Of a stretch of 41,318 nucleotides of DNA, positions 40,961 to 41,318 are shown piece after piece; the first letter of the stretch is position 1; each line of letters starts with the position of its first letter. The DNA is from an uncultured Clostridia bacterium (lineage in GTDB: Bacteria > Bacillota > Clostridia > TANB77 > CAG-508). Under the pieces are notes generated by a model. It was not told the origin of the DNA. It worked only from the letters and a program-made list of their open reading frames with translations, and did no database searches. The translations under genes were made by a program, and so were the position numbers. The DNA is taken from assembly GCA_934162615.1 (NCBI GenBank), contig CAKPJK010000011.1, positions 1 through 41,318 of the forward strand, given 5' to 3'.

Positions 40961-41001
40961 TTGACAGTTATAAGAAAATCATTTATAATCTATAACTGTC
41001 A
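40961..41001 (+). promoter_or_regulatory. Consensus promoter within an 11-bp inverted repeat (tRNA-Gly)
   Basis: TTGACA (40961-40966), 17 bp, TATAAT (40984-40989) is a full consensus promoter. TGACAGTTATA (40962-40972) at the -35 is repeated in inverse as TATAACTGTCA (40991-41001) at the expected start site, with an 18-bp centre. RNA polymerase binding would cover the whole dyad. Confidence 0.8.
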
Positions 41002-41009
41002 GGGACAAT

Positions 41010-41083
<74 letters not shown>

Positions 41084-41127
41084 CATTTATTTATAATTTG
41101 TGGATAACTGATAACAATTTAATAATT

Positions 41128-41201
<74 letters not shown>

Positions 41202-41210
41202 TTTGAAATC

Positions 41211-41246
41211 AACTTACGGACTTAAAAGTTCGTGAGTTTTTATTTT
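41211..41246 (+). terminator. Terminator after the tRNA-Gly pair
   Basis: AACTTACGGACTT (41211-41223) pairs with AAGTTCGTGAGTT (41226-41238) with two wobbles, then T-rich sequence. Confidence 0.75.
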
Positions 41247-41292
41247 ATATAAAACTTTAAAAGTTCTCTTTCTAGAAAGGAGGACTTTTTTC

Positions 41293-41318
41293 ATGCTTGA
41301 ATTTAAAGTAATTGAAAA
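41293..41318 (+). CDS. 5' end of an unidentified gene (cut by window edge)
   Basis: The ATG at 41293 follows AAAGGAGG (41276-41283) at good spacing. Only MLEFKVIE and part of the next codon are visible, too short to name. Confidence 0.6.

Overview
The window is a low-GC, gene-dense piece of chromosome from an anaerobic, endospore-forming Firmicute, most likely an uncultured member of the Clostridia. The evidence is the class III (oxygen-sensitive) ribonucleotide reductase nrdDG, a forespore gene set (spoIIAA-spoIIAB-sigF, spoIID, spoIIQ, a gerW-like gene), a Gram-positive MurT/GatD peptidoglycan amidation enzyme, RNase Y, AGA-dominated arginine codons and TTGnnn-N17-TATAAT promoters. I see no transposase, prophage, CRISPR array or rRNA. 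Species cannot be assigned from sequence alone.

Left part (1-15.4 kb): the 3' end of a large fibronectin-III/beta-helix surface protein; a Crp/Fnr-family regulator divergent from nrdD-nrdG; an unknown gene; a MurT-GatD protein fused into one polypeptide on the minus strand; metG (short form without the C-terminal tRNA-binding domain), a membrane-anchored polysaccharide deacetylase and a large unknown coiled-coil protein; and a minus-strand unknown protein with a zinc-knuckle-like motif. Convergent gene pairs are separated by bidirectional hairpin terminators.

Middle (15.5-29.3 kb): tRNA-Leu(CAA); an unknown gene with its own sigma-A promoter and a structured leader; a self-contained fructose PTS operon (fruK, fruA, ptsH, ptsI); a 44-codon small gene with its own promoter and terminator; feoB; a stand-alone OppA-like binding protein downstream of tandem Spo0A-box-like sites; then recA (SOS-like operator in its promoter), recX and scpA.

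Right part (29.3-41.3 kb): a DUF2953-like gene and a gerW/ytfJ-type sporulation gene broken by one extra C; the spoIIA operon behind inverted Spo0A boxes; spoIID and spoIIQ; rny; pyrG with a leader peptide and attenuator-like hairpin; a small unknown gene; groES-groEL behind two CIRCE-like operators; and two identical tRNA-Gly(TCC) genes behind a consensus promoter embedded in an inverted repeat. A further gene starts at the right edge.

Most genes are core functions. The best leads are architectural or regulatory: the MurT-GatD fusion, the single-base gerW frameshift, the pyrG leader ORF overlapping a terminator, the doubled CIRCE, the tandem 0A boxes at 24.85 kb, the promoter-embedded inverted repeat of the tRNA-Gly pair, and the orphan small gene at 22.3 kb. 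I found no clear multi-gene system of unknown type.
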